Assembly: GCA_945862325.1 (NCBI GenBank)
Contig: CAMAXZ010000003.1
Coordinates: 124,001-188,000, forward strand
DNA length: 64,000 bases
From: Klebsiella pneumoniae
GTDB lineage: Bacteria; Myxococcota_A; UBA796; SXON01
Reading direction: 5' to 3'
The translations under genes were made by a program, and so were the position numbers. Numbering within the stretch: position 1 is the stretch's first letter; each line of letters starts with the position of its first letter. Below, in pieces: positions 8,657 to 16,422 of the stretch. Below the pieces are notes generated by a model. It had not been told where the DNA came from. It ran no database searches and saw only the letters and a program-made list of their open reading frames with translations.

Positions 8657-9646
8657 CTACGCCGCGCGAAGCTGCTTCGCCGCGAGCGCCAGCCGGTAGC
8701 CACCCGCGCGCTCGCCGCCTCGGGCGTTGTCGACCACGTCGTCGCCCAGCGCGGCACGCACCTCGGCCACCGCGTGCCGGAGGCGGGAGTCGAGTAGGTC
8801 TGGGTTGACGCCACGGGCCACTTCACCCGTTCGCGTGTGCTCTTCCGGAAAGACCTCCCGCCAGAGCTGAGCCCGGGGGGCCACGCCGGGGTGGTGCGTC
8901 GCCAACGCCCGGAGCAGCCGTAGGGCCCGCGGCTTCAGCGCCACCGCGGCGCCTCGCCATGAGACACCGCTCGGCTCGATCGCCAGTCCGTCGAACGGAA
9001 GCTCCAAGGTGAAGCCGGGAAACTGCCGACGCACCAGCAACGGCCGAAGGTCCGCGCGAAGGCCGCGGTCCACGACGAGGACCTCGTCGAGCCCGACCCA
9101 CACCAACTCGACGCCGGCGATCTCGGGGAGCGCGTCGGCCGGGATGCGCGCCGAGTCGGGGACGAGCAGCACCCGCACGCGCGGCCCGCTGCGGGCGAGG
9201 CGGTAAAGCGCATCCTCGAAGCCGCGGCGGTCTGGGTGCGGGCAAAGGTCGAACGCCACCATCTCCTCACCGAGACGGCGTCGGCCCAGAGGGACGATGC
9301 TGTCGCCGGTGCCGGGAGCGCCATCCAGCGCGAGGGCCTCGGCGACGCGGCGCGCGAGTTCGCTCGGGTCGGTGGACAGCCGGTAGGGCGCGGGCCCGAG
9401 TTCCACCGCTTCGCAACCCATCTCTCCCTCGCAGATCAGCACGGCCCCGGTCGGTTCCCAGATGACGCGAGCGTGCCAACGACACGACGGGCAGGGCACC
9501 TGCTCGAACGGCCGGATGGCGACCTCGCGCAGCACGCCTGCCGCGACCAGGCCCTCGATCCGGTCATGCCCGAGGGCGGCAACCATCTCCCACGACGGCA
9601 GCGAGGGTGCCCAATGTCGCCCCGCCAACGTCCAGAACGGCTTCAC
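8657..9646 (-). CDS. Zinc-finger plus winged-helix (OmpR-type) protein of unknown role
   Basis: This 329-residue protein starts at GTG 9646, overlapping the upstream stop as GTGA. A CPSC...C...C cluster near residues 45-70 looks like a zinc ribbon. The middle is an alpha/beta segment without clear motifs. The last 100 residues resemble an OmpR/PhoB winged helix (VALKPRALRLLRALATHHPG, followed by an RHAVAEVRAALGDDVV block and a GGYRLAL ending). There is no receiver domain. It is the second gene of a two-gene operon facing away from the recombinase. It may be a DNA-binding regulator of the element. I do not recognise the family. Confidence 0.6.
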   Translation of the reverse strand: MKPFWTLAGRHWAPSLPSWEMVAALGHDRIEGLVAAGVLREVAIRPFEQVPCPSCRWHARVIWEPTGAVLICEGEMGCEAVELGPAPYRLSTDPSELARRVAEALALDGAPGTGDSIVPLGRRRLGEEMVAFDLCPHPDRRGFEDALYRLARSGPRVRVLLVPDSARIPADALPEIAGVELVWVGLDEVLVVDRGLRADLRPLLVRRQFPGFTLELPFDGLAIEPSGVSWRGAAVALKPRALRLLRALATHHPGVAPRAQLWREVFPEEHTRTGEVARGVNPDLLDSRLRHAVAEVRAALGDDVVDNARGGERAGGYRLALAAKQLRAA

Positions 9647-10815
9647 GCCTCCACGCGGAAGGGGGCACCGGCGAGGATGCCGCGAGCTTCCAGGTACGGG
9701 CGGAACAGGGTGTCGTCCAGCTTCCCGTACTCCACCCGGTTCGGCACCCGAGCGCGCACCAGCGTCGAGGCCGCGATCCCCGGCCGGTAGATGCGGAAGC
9801 TCGCCTCCAGCAGCTCGCCGTCGGCGAGGGTACTCCGCATCCGGTTGTTGAGGAACGGCCAGATGTCGTCGGAGTCGATGGCAACGGTGCCGCGGTCGCC
9901 CTGCGGGTAGCGCACGATGAGGCCCACCACGCGAACCTCGGCGAGACCGGGCGTAGGCTCCTCGATTGCGCGCCCGAGGCGGACGAGCGGCTCCAGGCTC
10001 ACGACGGGGTCGTTGCCGAACCACTCGACGTCGCCATGGAGGAGGTGGCCGAAGGCGCGTCGGTACGCTTGCACGCTCGCAGCGTCGCCCGCGCGAATCC
10101 GCAGTTGTCCGCTTGCCGAGTCGTAGACCACCACGTCGCGGCGCTGGGGCCGGTACCTGAGCGTGTGCTCGGTCATGTAGACCGGCACGGCGGAGTCGCG
10201 CACCACCATCACCCCGCCTTCGAGGGCTTCGTCGGCCCGGACCAGCGCGCCGCGCGCGATGGTGAACACCATGCGCTCGGCGTCCCGCCCCATCGCGACG
10301 CGGCAGTGCGGGCTACGGGCGCGCGCCTCGAAGTGCTGCCCCATCTGGGCTTCGAGCGCCTGCATACCGGCGAGGGTGGGGGTCGGCGCCGCTACGGCGC
10401 TCCGCCCGCCGAACTCGGTGGTGCCGCGCAGCGCGGCTACCACCTGCCGACAGTGCGCCGCCTCGAACACGTCGCCGTGGTCGAGGAAGGCGTGGACGGC
10501 CACTTCGAGGGGATCGAGGCCGAGCCCGCATACGTCGACCCCAGCACGTACGCCGCTCTCGATCAGGGTCGATGCGCCGCGGTCGCTTGTGAGCTGGTCG
10601 ATGCGCTCCAGGTCGTCGGCCAGCGCCATCGGGAGGACGCCAGCCCGCTCAGCGAGCCACAGGCCGACCATCGCGTCGTCTTCGCCGCGCACTGCACCGA
10701 CGTCAAGACCGAGCATCGAACACGCGAGAGCGTGGCGTAGAACGAGTCGTTGTAGCGCACGGGAGGGGAAGAGGCGAAGGGCGCGAGGGGTGTCCGGATA
10801 GTGAGCGAGTTGCAT
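9643..10815 (-). CDS. Hypothetical protein paired with the winged-helix gene
   Basis: This 390-residue protein is of unknown family. It is mixed alpha/beta with no membrane segments or recognised catalytic motif. The ATG at 10815 is the first codon after a promoter region holding a perfect operator-like palindrome (10844-10860). It overlaps the downstream winged-helix gene by four bases, so the two products are probably made together and may interact. Its divergent position relative to the recombinase suggests element maintenance or control. Confidence 0.55.
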   Translation of the reverse strand: MQLAHYPDTPRALRLFPSRALQRLVLRHALACSMLGLDVGAVRGEDDAMVGLWLAERAGVLPMALADDLERIDQLTSDRGASTLIESGVRAGVDVCGLGLDPLEVAVHAFLDHGDVFEAAHCRQVVAALRGTTEFGGRSAVAAPTPTLAGMQALEAQMGQHFEARARSPHCRVAMGRDAERMVFTIARGALVRADEALEGGVMVVRDSAVPVYMTEHTLRYRPQRRDVVVYDSASGQLRIRAGDAASVQAYRRAFGHLLHGDVEWFGNDPVVSLEPLVRLGRAIEEPTPGLAEVRVVGLIVRYPQGDRGTVAIDSDDIWPFLNNRMRSTLADGELLEASFRIYRPGIAASTLVRARVPNRVEYGKLDDTLFRPYLEARGILAGAPFRVEA

Positions 10816-10843
10816 GGTCGACCTGGAGTGCTCACCCGTATAC

Positions 10844-10860
10844 CTGAACGAATCGTTCAG
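10844..10860. promoter_or_regulatory. Operator-like palindrome between divergent genes
   Basis: CTGAACGA-A-TCGTTCAG is a perfect inverted repeat with 8-base arms. It lies 29 bases upstream of the leftward gene start and 140 bases upstream of the recombinase start. The site is well placed for a dimeric repressor acting on the leftward promoter or on both. No regulator is assigned. Confidence 0.5.
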
Positions 10861-11000
10861 TGTGAGCCAAAAAATGGTCGCCTGCCGAAGTATCTTCAGG
10901 ATGCCGCTGGCCGTCCGCGCTTTCCGTTCCCGAACCTGTTGCTAACCCGTTGAGATTATGTCTACTTGAAGCGGCCAGATCGCTCTCCCGGAGTCCCCCG

Positions 11001-12683
11001 ATGCCCCGTTCGCCCGCCGCTCGCCCCGCCGTCGCCCTCCCTGCCGGGCGTGGCGCGCCCCCCCAGCCCGTCGCGCCCCCGAAGGCGCTGACGCCCGCCG
11101 TCATCTACGCGCGCGTTTCGTCGGCGGACCAGGCGAAGGAGGGCTTCTCCATCCCGGCTCAGCAGAAACTGCTTCGCAGCTACGCCGAGGAGAAGGGGTA
11201 CGCGATCAAGGAGGAGTTCACCGACATCGAGACGGCGAAGAAGGCCGGGCGCACGAGCTTCACGAAGATGCTGGCGTGGCTCCGCAAGAACAAGACCTGC
11301 AAGATCATCCTCGTCGAGAAGACCGACCGCCTCTACCGGAACCTCAAGGACTGGGTCGAGCTCGACGGGATGGACCTCGACATCCACCTCGTGAAAGAGG
11401 GGACCGTGCTCTCGGACGCATCGCGTTCGTCCGAGAAGTTCATCCACGGGATCAAGGTGTTGATGGCCAAGAATTACATCGACAACCTGTCCGAGGAGGT
11501 CAAGAAGGGGATGCTGGAGAAGGCCGAGCAGGGCATCTGGCCCGGTCCCGCGCCGCTCGGCTACCTCAACGTGTCGCGGGCCGACGGCAAGCGCATCGTG
11601 GACACCGACCCCGACCGCGCCCAGTCGGTGAAGCGCCTCTTCGAGATGTACGCGACCGGCCGGTACACGCTCAAGGACGTGTCGAAGCAGGCCGCGACGA
11701 TGGGCTTGCTCTCCCGGAAGGCCCAGAAGCCACCGCAGATCGCGCAGCTCCACCTGATGCTCCACAACCCGCTCTACAAGGGCGAGTACCTCTGGCGGGG
11801 CCAGTGGTACCAGGGGAGCCACCCGTCGCTCGTGTCGCCGGAGCTGTGGGACCGGGTGCAGGACATCATGGCCGGGCGTGGCACGGCGCACCCCGCCCCG
11901 CAGAAGCACCAGTTCGCGTTCACCGGCCTCATCCACTGCGGCGTGTGCGCGGACGAGGGCAATGCTCGCCTGCTCGTTGGGGAAATCCAGAGGAAGAAGT
12001 ACATCTACTACCACTGCAACGCCTGCCAGGTCGCCGGGCGGAAGCCCAAGTTCGTTCGTGAGGAGGTGCTGAGCGACCTGTTCACGCCCCACCTCAGGCG
12101 CCTCAGCCTCGACGGCCCGGTGGTCGAGTGGCTGAAGACGGCGCTCCGCGGCTCCCATGAGGACAAGCAGAAGTTCCACGACGCCGCGGTCGCCCGCCTG
12201 ACGAAGCAGTACGCCAACCTCCAGCGGAAGCTCGACCTGACCTACGACGACCGGCTCGAAGGGCGGCTCACGCTGGAGCAGTACGAGGCCCGCGCGAACG
12301 CCGCCCGCGAGGAGATGGCGCACGTCCGCGCGGAGCTCGCGCGCTACGAGAATGCCGACCGCGCCTACACCGAGGAGGGGATCGCGCTCCTTGAACTGTC
12401 AGGAATGGCGCTTGAACTGTACGAAGAGGAGGACGCACCCGAAAGGCGCCGCTTGCTGGACTTCCTGACCTTGAACACTGAATTCCGCGACGACCACATC
12501 GTCGTCAAGTGGAAGAAACCCTTCGATGGACTGGCCGAATCCATCGACGCCGCAAAAGCGAAAGGCGTCGCAATCGACGAATCGAGCGACGCCTATCAAG
12601 TATGGCTCCCCAATCGGGGCGGTAGCAAGAACGTGGCAGGTGGAGACCGACGTGCCGCGGAAAGACAGGCGGAAGGCGGATAG
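11001..12683 (+). CDS. Large serine recombinase (element A)
   Basis: This is a 560-residue site-specific recombinase of the large serine integrase class. The resolvase domain carries the catalytic serine in YARVSSADQA near residue 35 and the usual EKTDRLYRN block. A recombinase domain follows (GPAPLGYLN, then RLFEMYATG). A zinc ribbon (CGVCADEG with YYHCNACQ) sits near residues 315-345, and a long coiled-coil segment near residues 400-460. I chose the ATG at 11001, preceded by GGAG, over an upstream in-frame start at 10950. It is likely to integrate and excise element A, alone or with a directionality factor. The small HTH gene one base downstream is a candidate partner. Confidence 0.93.
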   Translation: MPRSPAARPAVALPAGRGAPPQPVAPPKALTPAVIYARVSSADQAKEGFSIPAQQKLLRSYAEEKGYAIKEEFTDIETAKKAGRTSFTKMLAWLRKNKTCKIILVEKTDRLYRNLKDWVELDGMDLDIHLVKEGTVLSDASRSSEKFIHGIKVLMAKNYIDNLSEEVKKGMLEKAEQGIWPGPAPLGYLNVSRADGKRIVDTDPDRAQSVKRLFEMYATGRYTLKDVSKQAATMGLLSRKAQKPPQIAQLHLMLHNPLYKGEYLWRGQWYQGSHPSLVSPELWDRVQDIMAGRGTAHPAPQKHQFAFTGLIHCGVCADEGNARLLVGEIQRKKYIYYHCNACQVAGRKPKFVREEVLSDLFTPHLRRLSLDGPVVEWLKTALRGSHEDKQKFHDAAVARLTKQYANLQRKLDLTYDDRLEGRLTLEQYEARANAAREEMAHVRAELARYENADRAYTEEGIALLELSGMALELYEEEDAPERRRLLDFLTLNTEFRDDHIVVKWKKPFDGLAESIDAAKAKGVAIDESSDAYQVWLPNRGGSKNVAGGDRRAAERQAEGG

Positions 12684-12684
12684 T

Positions 12685-12855
12685 GTGTCGAATCAAACAC
12701 CCAGTGAACGGGTCGTGAAAGGGGCTCGGGCGGTCGAATGGCAACGATTGTTAACCGAGGGTGTACACAAGTCGAAAGCGGACCTGGCGAGGGCGATGGG
12801 GGTGTCGAGGGCGGCAGTGACGCAGGCGTTGGGCCCGAAGCTGAAGGGACGCTGA
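12685..12855 (+). CDS. Small HTH protein downstream of the recombinase
   Basis: This 56-residue protein starts at GTG 12685, one base after the recombinase stop, with a GGAAGGCGG Shine-Dalgarno inside the recombinase tail. The C-terminal half is a clear helix-turn-helix (KADLARAMGVSRAAVTQAL). The size, tight coupling and HTH suit a recombination directionality factor or an autoregulator. Neither is proven. The open frame extends far upstream, but that part overlaps the recombinase and is unlikely to be used. Confidence 0.65.
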   Translation: MSNQTPSERVVKGARAVEWQRLLTEGVHKSKADLARAMGVSRAAVTQALGPKLKGR

Positions 12856-12888
12856 TTCGCTCAGGCGCGATGAGCCGCCGTCCATCGC

Positions 12889-14307
12889 TCATACCGCGCC
12901 TGCGCGCGGCGGGGCCACTTGCTCGACCGCCGCGATGTAGGCACGCCGCGATCGGTGAAGGTGCGCCACGCCGAACACCATCCGCACGATCTCCCAGCAC
13001 AGCCCGAGCGCCCGGTTTACCGCGTCCATCTCGCTCGGAGCCGGAGGTCGTGCATGATGCAGCAGGTTCGAGCGTACTTTGTACCCCGCGCGGAGCACGT
13101 CGCCGGACTCATTTTGCGCATGATTCCTGGACAGGATCACGGCGCCGCGTCGGGCCACCGTCTCCTTGATCGCCTCGTGGCTGTTTCGGAGGAGTAGCGA
13201 TTCGACGGCTACGAAGGCGTTGACCAGCCTGTCCTCGGCCCGCATGAGGTCAGCGCCCCGGGAGATCCGACGCACGGCCGCGTACGCCTCGTCCTGGAAC
13301 GGCGTCGCCTTCGGCGCGCCCACCAGCGGTCCCATTCTGCCAAGGCCGACCGCGTTCAGCTTTGGAAGGTCCTCAACACCAATAATATGTTGGAGGCCGA
13401 AGCCACTCTCGAGCGAGGATGTGAACGGAAGCGCTGCTCCGGCATCTTCTCGGTAGAGAACCGATGAACGCCGAATGACCTGGCCCCTGCGCCCGATCCA
13501 ACTCTTGGCAAAGACGTCGAATGAAGACGGATGGAAAAAGCGAAGCAGATCCAGGGCCTCGTCCACCAGGAGGCCAGCGCGGCGGGCGGCGAAATCACCT
13601 GCGCCTGCCACGGCCACACGGGCACAGACCTGACCAGCAAGCTCGTGTTCGATGCGCTCGACGACGAGCTCACGTCGCGCGACCTCGTCGGGAATCCGCT
13701 CGGTCGCCCGCCGCGCATCCTCCTGGGTGAGAAAGACGAACTCGACCGGGCCCACCGCGAAGGAGGCTTCCACGTGGAGGCCCTCGACTGGGAGTACGAA
13801 TACGTGCTTTTCCGAGTCCGATCGTAGCGAGTCGTCCACGGAGTCCAGCCATGCCGTCTGGCACTCTCCGTTCACGCGCGCTTCGAGCCATCGCAGCAGG
13901 TGCGCCCGGATGAGAGGCATGTCGCCCGCTGCGTCGCCGCTGAGGTGGTGAGCCGTCCAGTGCGCCAACTCGTCCACCCTGCGGCACGCCTGGCGCTCCA
14001 GGGTCGCGCGGCGGCCCTCGTGCCAGAACTCGACAGTGTGCAGGCGATCCGAGTCGTCGATTCGGGCGGGAGGGCCCAGCCTGCGAACCTTGACGCCGTC
14101 AGCGATGATGTGGGCGCGAGGGAGTACCTGAGCGAGCGACCCCGCGAGCCCGTCGGCCCCCCCATTGCGAGCAGCGTGCACTTCTTCGAGCGGCGGGATC
14201 GACGACAGGATTGCGTCGGCCTCCTTGAGGAGCCAGCGGCGTGTCCGCTCGTCGAGGCTGGCGCTGCTTTGCGTTGCCGCGTTGTCACTGCGAAGCGCCA
14301 AGGGCAC
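12889..14307 (-). CDS. HEPN-like protein (candidate defence RNase)
   Basis: This protein is about 472 residues long. Its C-terminal 110 residues form a helical domain with an R-x4-H motif (RSNLLH, R412 to H417) typical of HEPN ribonuclease domains, after a helix reading AEDRLVNAFVAVESLLLR. The large N-terminal region is unrecognised. The GTG at 14307 has GGAGG abutting it. A TTG at 14301 would have better spacing. The gene is the most distal on the minus strand of the defence cargo, 156 bases after the AlbA_2 gene, and may be read through from the sigma-54 operon. A toxin-like RNase triggered by infection is my inference. Confidence 0.55.
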   Translation of the reverse strand: MPLALRSDNAATQSSASLDERTRRWLLKEADAILSSIPPLEEVHAARNGGADGLAGSLAQVLPRAHIIADGVKVRRLGPPARIDDSDRLHTVEFWHEGRRATLERQACRRVDELAHWTAHHLSGDAAGDMPLIRAHLLRWLEARVNGECQTAWLDSVDDSLRSDSEKHVFVLPVEGLHVEASFAVGPVEFVFLTQEDARRATERIPDEVARRELVVERIEHELAGQVCARVAVAGAGDFAARRAGLLVDEALDLLRFFHPSSFDVFAKSWIGRRGQVIRRSSVLYREDAGAALPFTSSLESGFGLQHIIGVEDLPKLNAVGLGRMGPLVGAPKATPFQDEAYAAVRRISRGADLMRAEDRLVNAFVAVESLLLRNSHEAIKETVARRGAVILSRNHAQNESGDVLRAGYKVRSNLLHHARPPAPSEMDAVNRALGLCWEIVRMVFGVAHLHRSRRAYIAAVEQVAPPRAGAV

Positions 14308-14463
14308 CCTCCACCGGCACGGAGGTCGAGCGTCGGTGTTCGATGAGCCGGAGTCGGCCCTCGGCTCGGGGTTCGGCGGCTTCCGGCTCTGACCCGGCCA
14401 CGTGCGAGGCGAACTCCGCGCCGCCTGGGACTTGATCGGGGCCTTGATCGGTGACTTGATCGG

Positions 14464-16335
14464 TCATCCCGAACTCGCCTTCTTCGCCGCCCGGTACGCC
14501 TGCTCGGGGTGGCTCGGCGTCTCCGGGTGCGTGCGTTCCAAGAGCCCGGCGTCCACCATCGGTGACAGGTGCCGGTGGACGAGCATCCCCGTCGACGAGA
14601 GCGAGAGGACGTTGGCCAGCTCCGCAGGTGCCCACGGCCTCACGGCGCACAGATCGGTGATGACGGGCCAGAGCCGCTCCCGGCGCGGGCGTGGGCCGAG
14701 CCCCCGAATCGCGGCCTGGAGGGTCTTGGGGAGCTGGGCCAGCACCTCCGGCTCCGGCGTCGCAGCGGAGAACCCCTTGCCATCGGGCACGAACCCCTTG
14801 CCATCGGGAGCGAGCCCCTTGCTATCCGGGTGGGACTCCCCCCCATCCGCGCCTGACGGCCTGCGATCCGCCGCTCCGCCGGCGGCCTTCCGCCCGACCA
14901 ACGTGTAGTAGCTCGCCGCTCCCCCGCCGTGAAGCTCCAGAAGCTTCCGGTCGCGAAGCCTGCCGAGCATCCGGCTGGCCGCCAGCGTGTCCAGCCCGGC
15001 CAGCTCGCGGAGCCGCCCGTTGTCGACACTCCCATGCCGATGGGCCTCCAGCAAAGCCCGGAACTCCTGGCTCGACAGGTCCTCCGATCCCAGGGACGAC
15101 ACCCACTCCCGATCCTCGATCGAGAGCGTGGGCGTGTTGCGCAACACCACGCGGAAGGCGCGCCGGTCCGACGTGAGCGTGGGTTCCGGGAGGAACAAGC
15201 CCTCCATCTCCGCGAACATGCGCGGGATGCCCTCGCCCTGATCGCGAACCGCGCCAAGGTCGACGAGGGCGCGGACGAGCCGCGGGTTGCGGCTCCGGTG
15301 CAGGCGCTCCCCCCGCACGAGCGCGTCGAGCGACACCTCGGCGACGAGGCCGCCAGGGCTCTCGACCTCCATGCGGTCCTCGAACAGCCACACTTCGGTG
15401 CAGTTGCCCTCCACGCCGTAGTCGCGGTGGGCGACGGCGTTGAAGAGAGCCTCCTTCCATGAGAACTCGGGGTACTCCGGCACCTCTCGAAAGCGGTTGC
15501 CGATCATTCGGGAAGGGTGCCGGAGGAAGCCCGCGATCGAGGTCAGCGCCTCGTCGATGACGCGCGGGAGCGGGCCCTCGATGCGCGGGCGCTCCTCGAC
15601 GTTGTGCTCGGGACCGAAGCGCCGCTCCGAGCCGATCACCCGGAACACGCGCACCCCCGCGTTCGGGTGGTCGGGGCCGTTGATGGCGAACAGCAGCTCG
15701 GCCGACCGGCGAAGGATCAGCTTCGACCCGCGACGATCGGCGAGCTTGCGGGCCAGGAGGTACTCGGTGTCGCTCCAGGCCTCGCGCCCCGCGCCGCGCC
15801 GCGCGCGCAGGAGCAACTCGGGATCGAGATCGGTCAGGGTCGTCGTGGACGGCCGACTCTCCCAGCTCTCCGCGAGCCCATGGAGCTTGAAGGCTTGGAT
15901 CTGCGACTCGCTCGATTGCACGGTCCGGTCGCCGATGCGAAGCGGGAAGCCGTCGCCGTCGATCTGAACCGGGACCTCGAAGATGGGAACGTCGAAGACC
16001 AGCAACTGGACGCCGGCGTGCTCGACGACGAAACCCTCGGGCTGGGCCGGGATCAGCCGGGTGCTCGGCACGCTCAGGATGGCCCGAACGGCGTCGTCGG
16101 GAAGGCTGTGGCCGGTCGGCGTGCCGTCATCCTCGATGCCGAGGATAAAGATACCGCCTTCGGCATTGGCAAACGCGGCGACGACCTCGGCCACGTGGTC
16201 GCGGATCGCGCGGCGATCACGCGCGCGCTTCCTGCCATCGGGCCCCTCGAACATCGACTTCCGCTCGAAGTGCTGGCCTTCGTCCTGCTGGAGGAACGGC
16301 ATGGGGTCGAAGGTGGAGGGGGACGGGCGGCTCAT
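14464..16335 (-). CDS. AlbA_2-domain, ATP-binding (RecG-like annotated) transcriptional regulator
   Basis: This 623-residue protein has an N-terminal AlbA_2 (Schlafen-like) domain (EGQHFERKSMFE, then FANAEGGIFILGIEDDG). A HATPase_c_4-type ATP-binding domain follows, with the NAVAHRDYG motif and an FEDRMEVESPGGL block. C-terminal winged helices come last (LRELAGLDTLAASRMLGRL). Databases often mislabel this architecture as RecG helicase, but no helicase motifs are present. I chose the ATG at 16335, which opens directly onto the AlbA_2 domain. A GTG at 16419, four bases after the PLD gene stop, is an alternative. A 7-residue repeat (DSKGLAP/DGKGFVP) occurs three times near residue 515. It probably belongs to the leftward defence operon. 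Confidence 0.8.
   Translation of the reverse strand: MSRPSPSTFDPMPFLQQDEGQHFERKSMFEGPDGRKRARDRRAIRDHVAEVVAAFANAEGGIFILGIEDDGTPTGHSLPDDAVRAILSVPSTRLIPAQPEGFVVEHAGVQLLVFDVPIFEVPVQIDGDGFPLRIGDRTVQSSESQIQAFKLHGLAESWESRPSTTTLTDLDPELLLRARRGAGREAWSDTEYLLARKLADRRGSKLILRRSAELLFAINGPDHPNAGVRVFRVIGSERRFGPEHNVEERPRIEGPLPRVIDEALTSIAGFLRHPSRMIGNRFREVPEYPEFSWKEALFNAVAHRDYGVEGNCTEVWLFEDRMEVESPGGLVAEVSLDALVRGERLHRSRNPRLVRALVDLGAVRDQGEGIPRMFAEMEGLFLPEPTLTSDRRAFRVVLRNTPTLSIEDREWVSSLGSEDLSSQEFRALLEAHRHGSVDNGRLRELAGLDTLAASRMLGRLRDRKLLELHGGGAASYYTLVGRKAAGGAADRRPSGADGGESHPDSKGLAPDGKGFVPDGKGFSAATPEPEVLAQLPKTLQAAIRGLGPRPRRERLWPVITDLCAVRPWAPAELANVLSLSSTGMLVHRHLSPMVDAGLLERTHPETPSHPEQAYRAAKKASSG
14771..14833 (-). repeat. 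Three tandem 21-base repeats inside the AlbA_2 gene
   Basis: The unit AACCCCTTGCCATCGGG plus four variable bases occurs at 14771, 14792 and 14813 (the third copy degenerate) and encodes DGKGFVP-like heptads in frame. The same core (GATAGCAAGGG) appears once at 34191-34201 in the CD-NTase gene. No function is known. Confidence 0.8.
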
Positions 16336-16422
16336 CGTGCGCCCATCGTAGCGCCGGTCGGTGGGGTCAGGAGGCGGCCGAGGGCCTCGCCCGCCCAGTT
16401 CGCGGGACGCACGCAGCACGGA

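Noticed and set aside
12680-12900. Copy of the tRNA-Asn 3' end at the element A/B junction
   Set aside because: No match to the tRNA 3' sequence seen here; the junction stays inferred.
14464-16335. RecG helicase
   Set aside because: No Walker or SF2 helicase motifs; the architecture is AlbA_2 plus HATPase_c_4.
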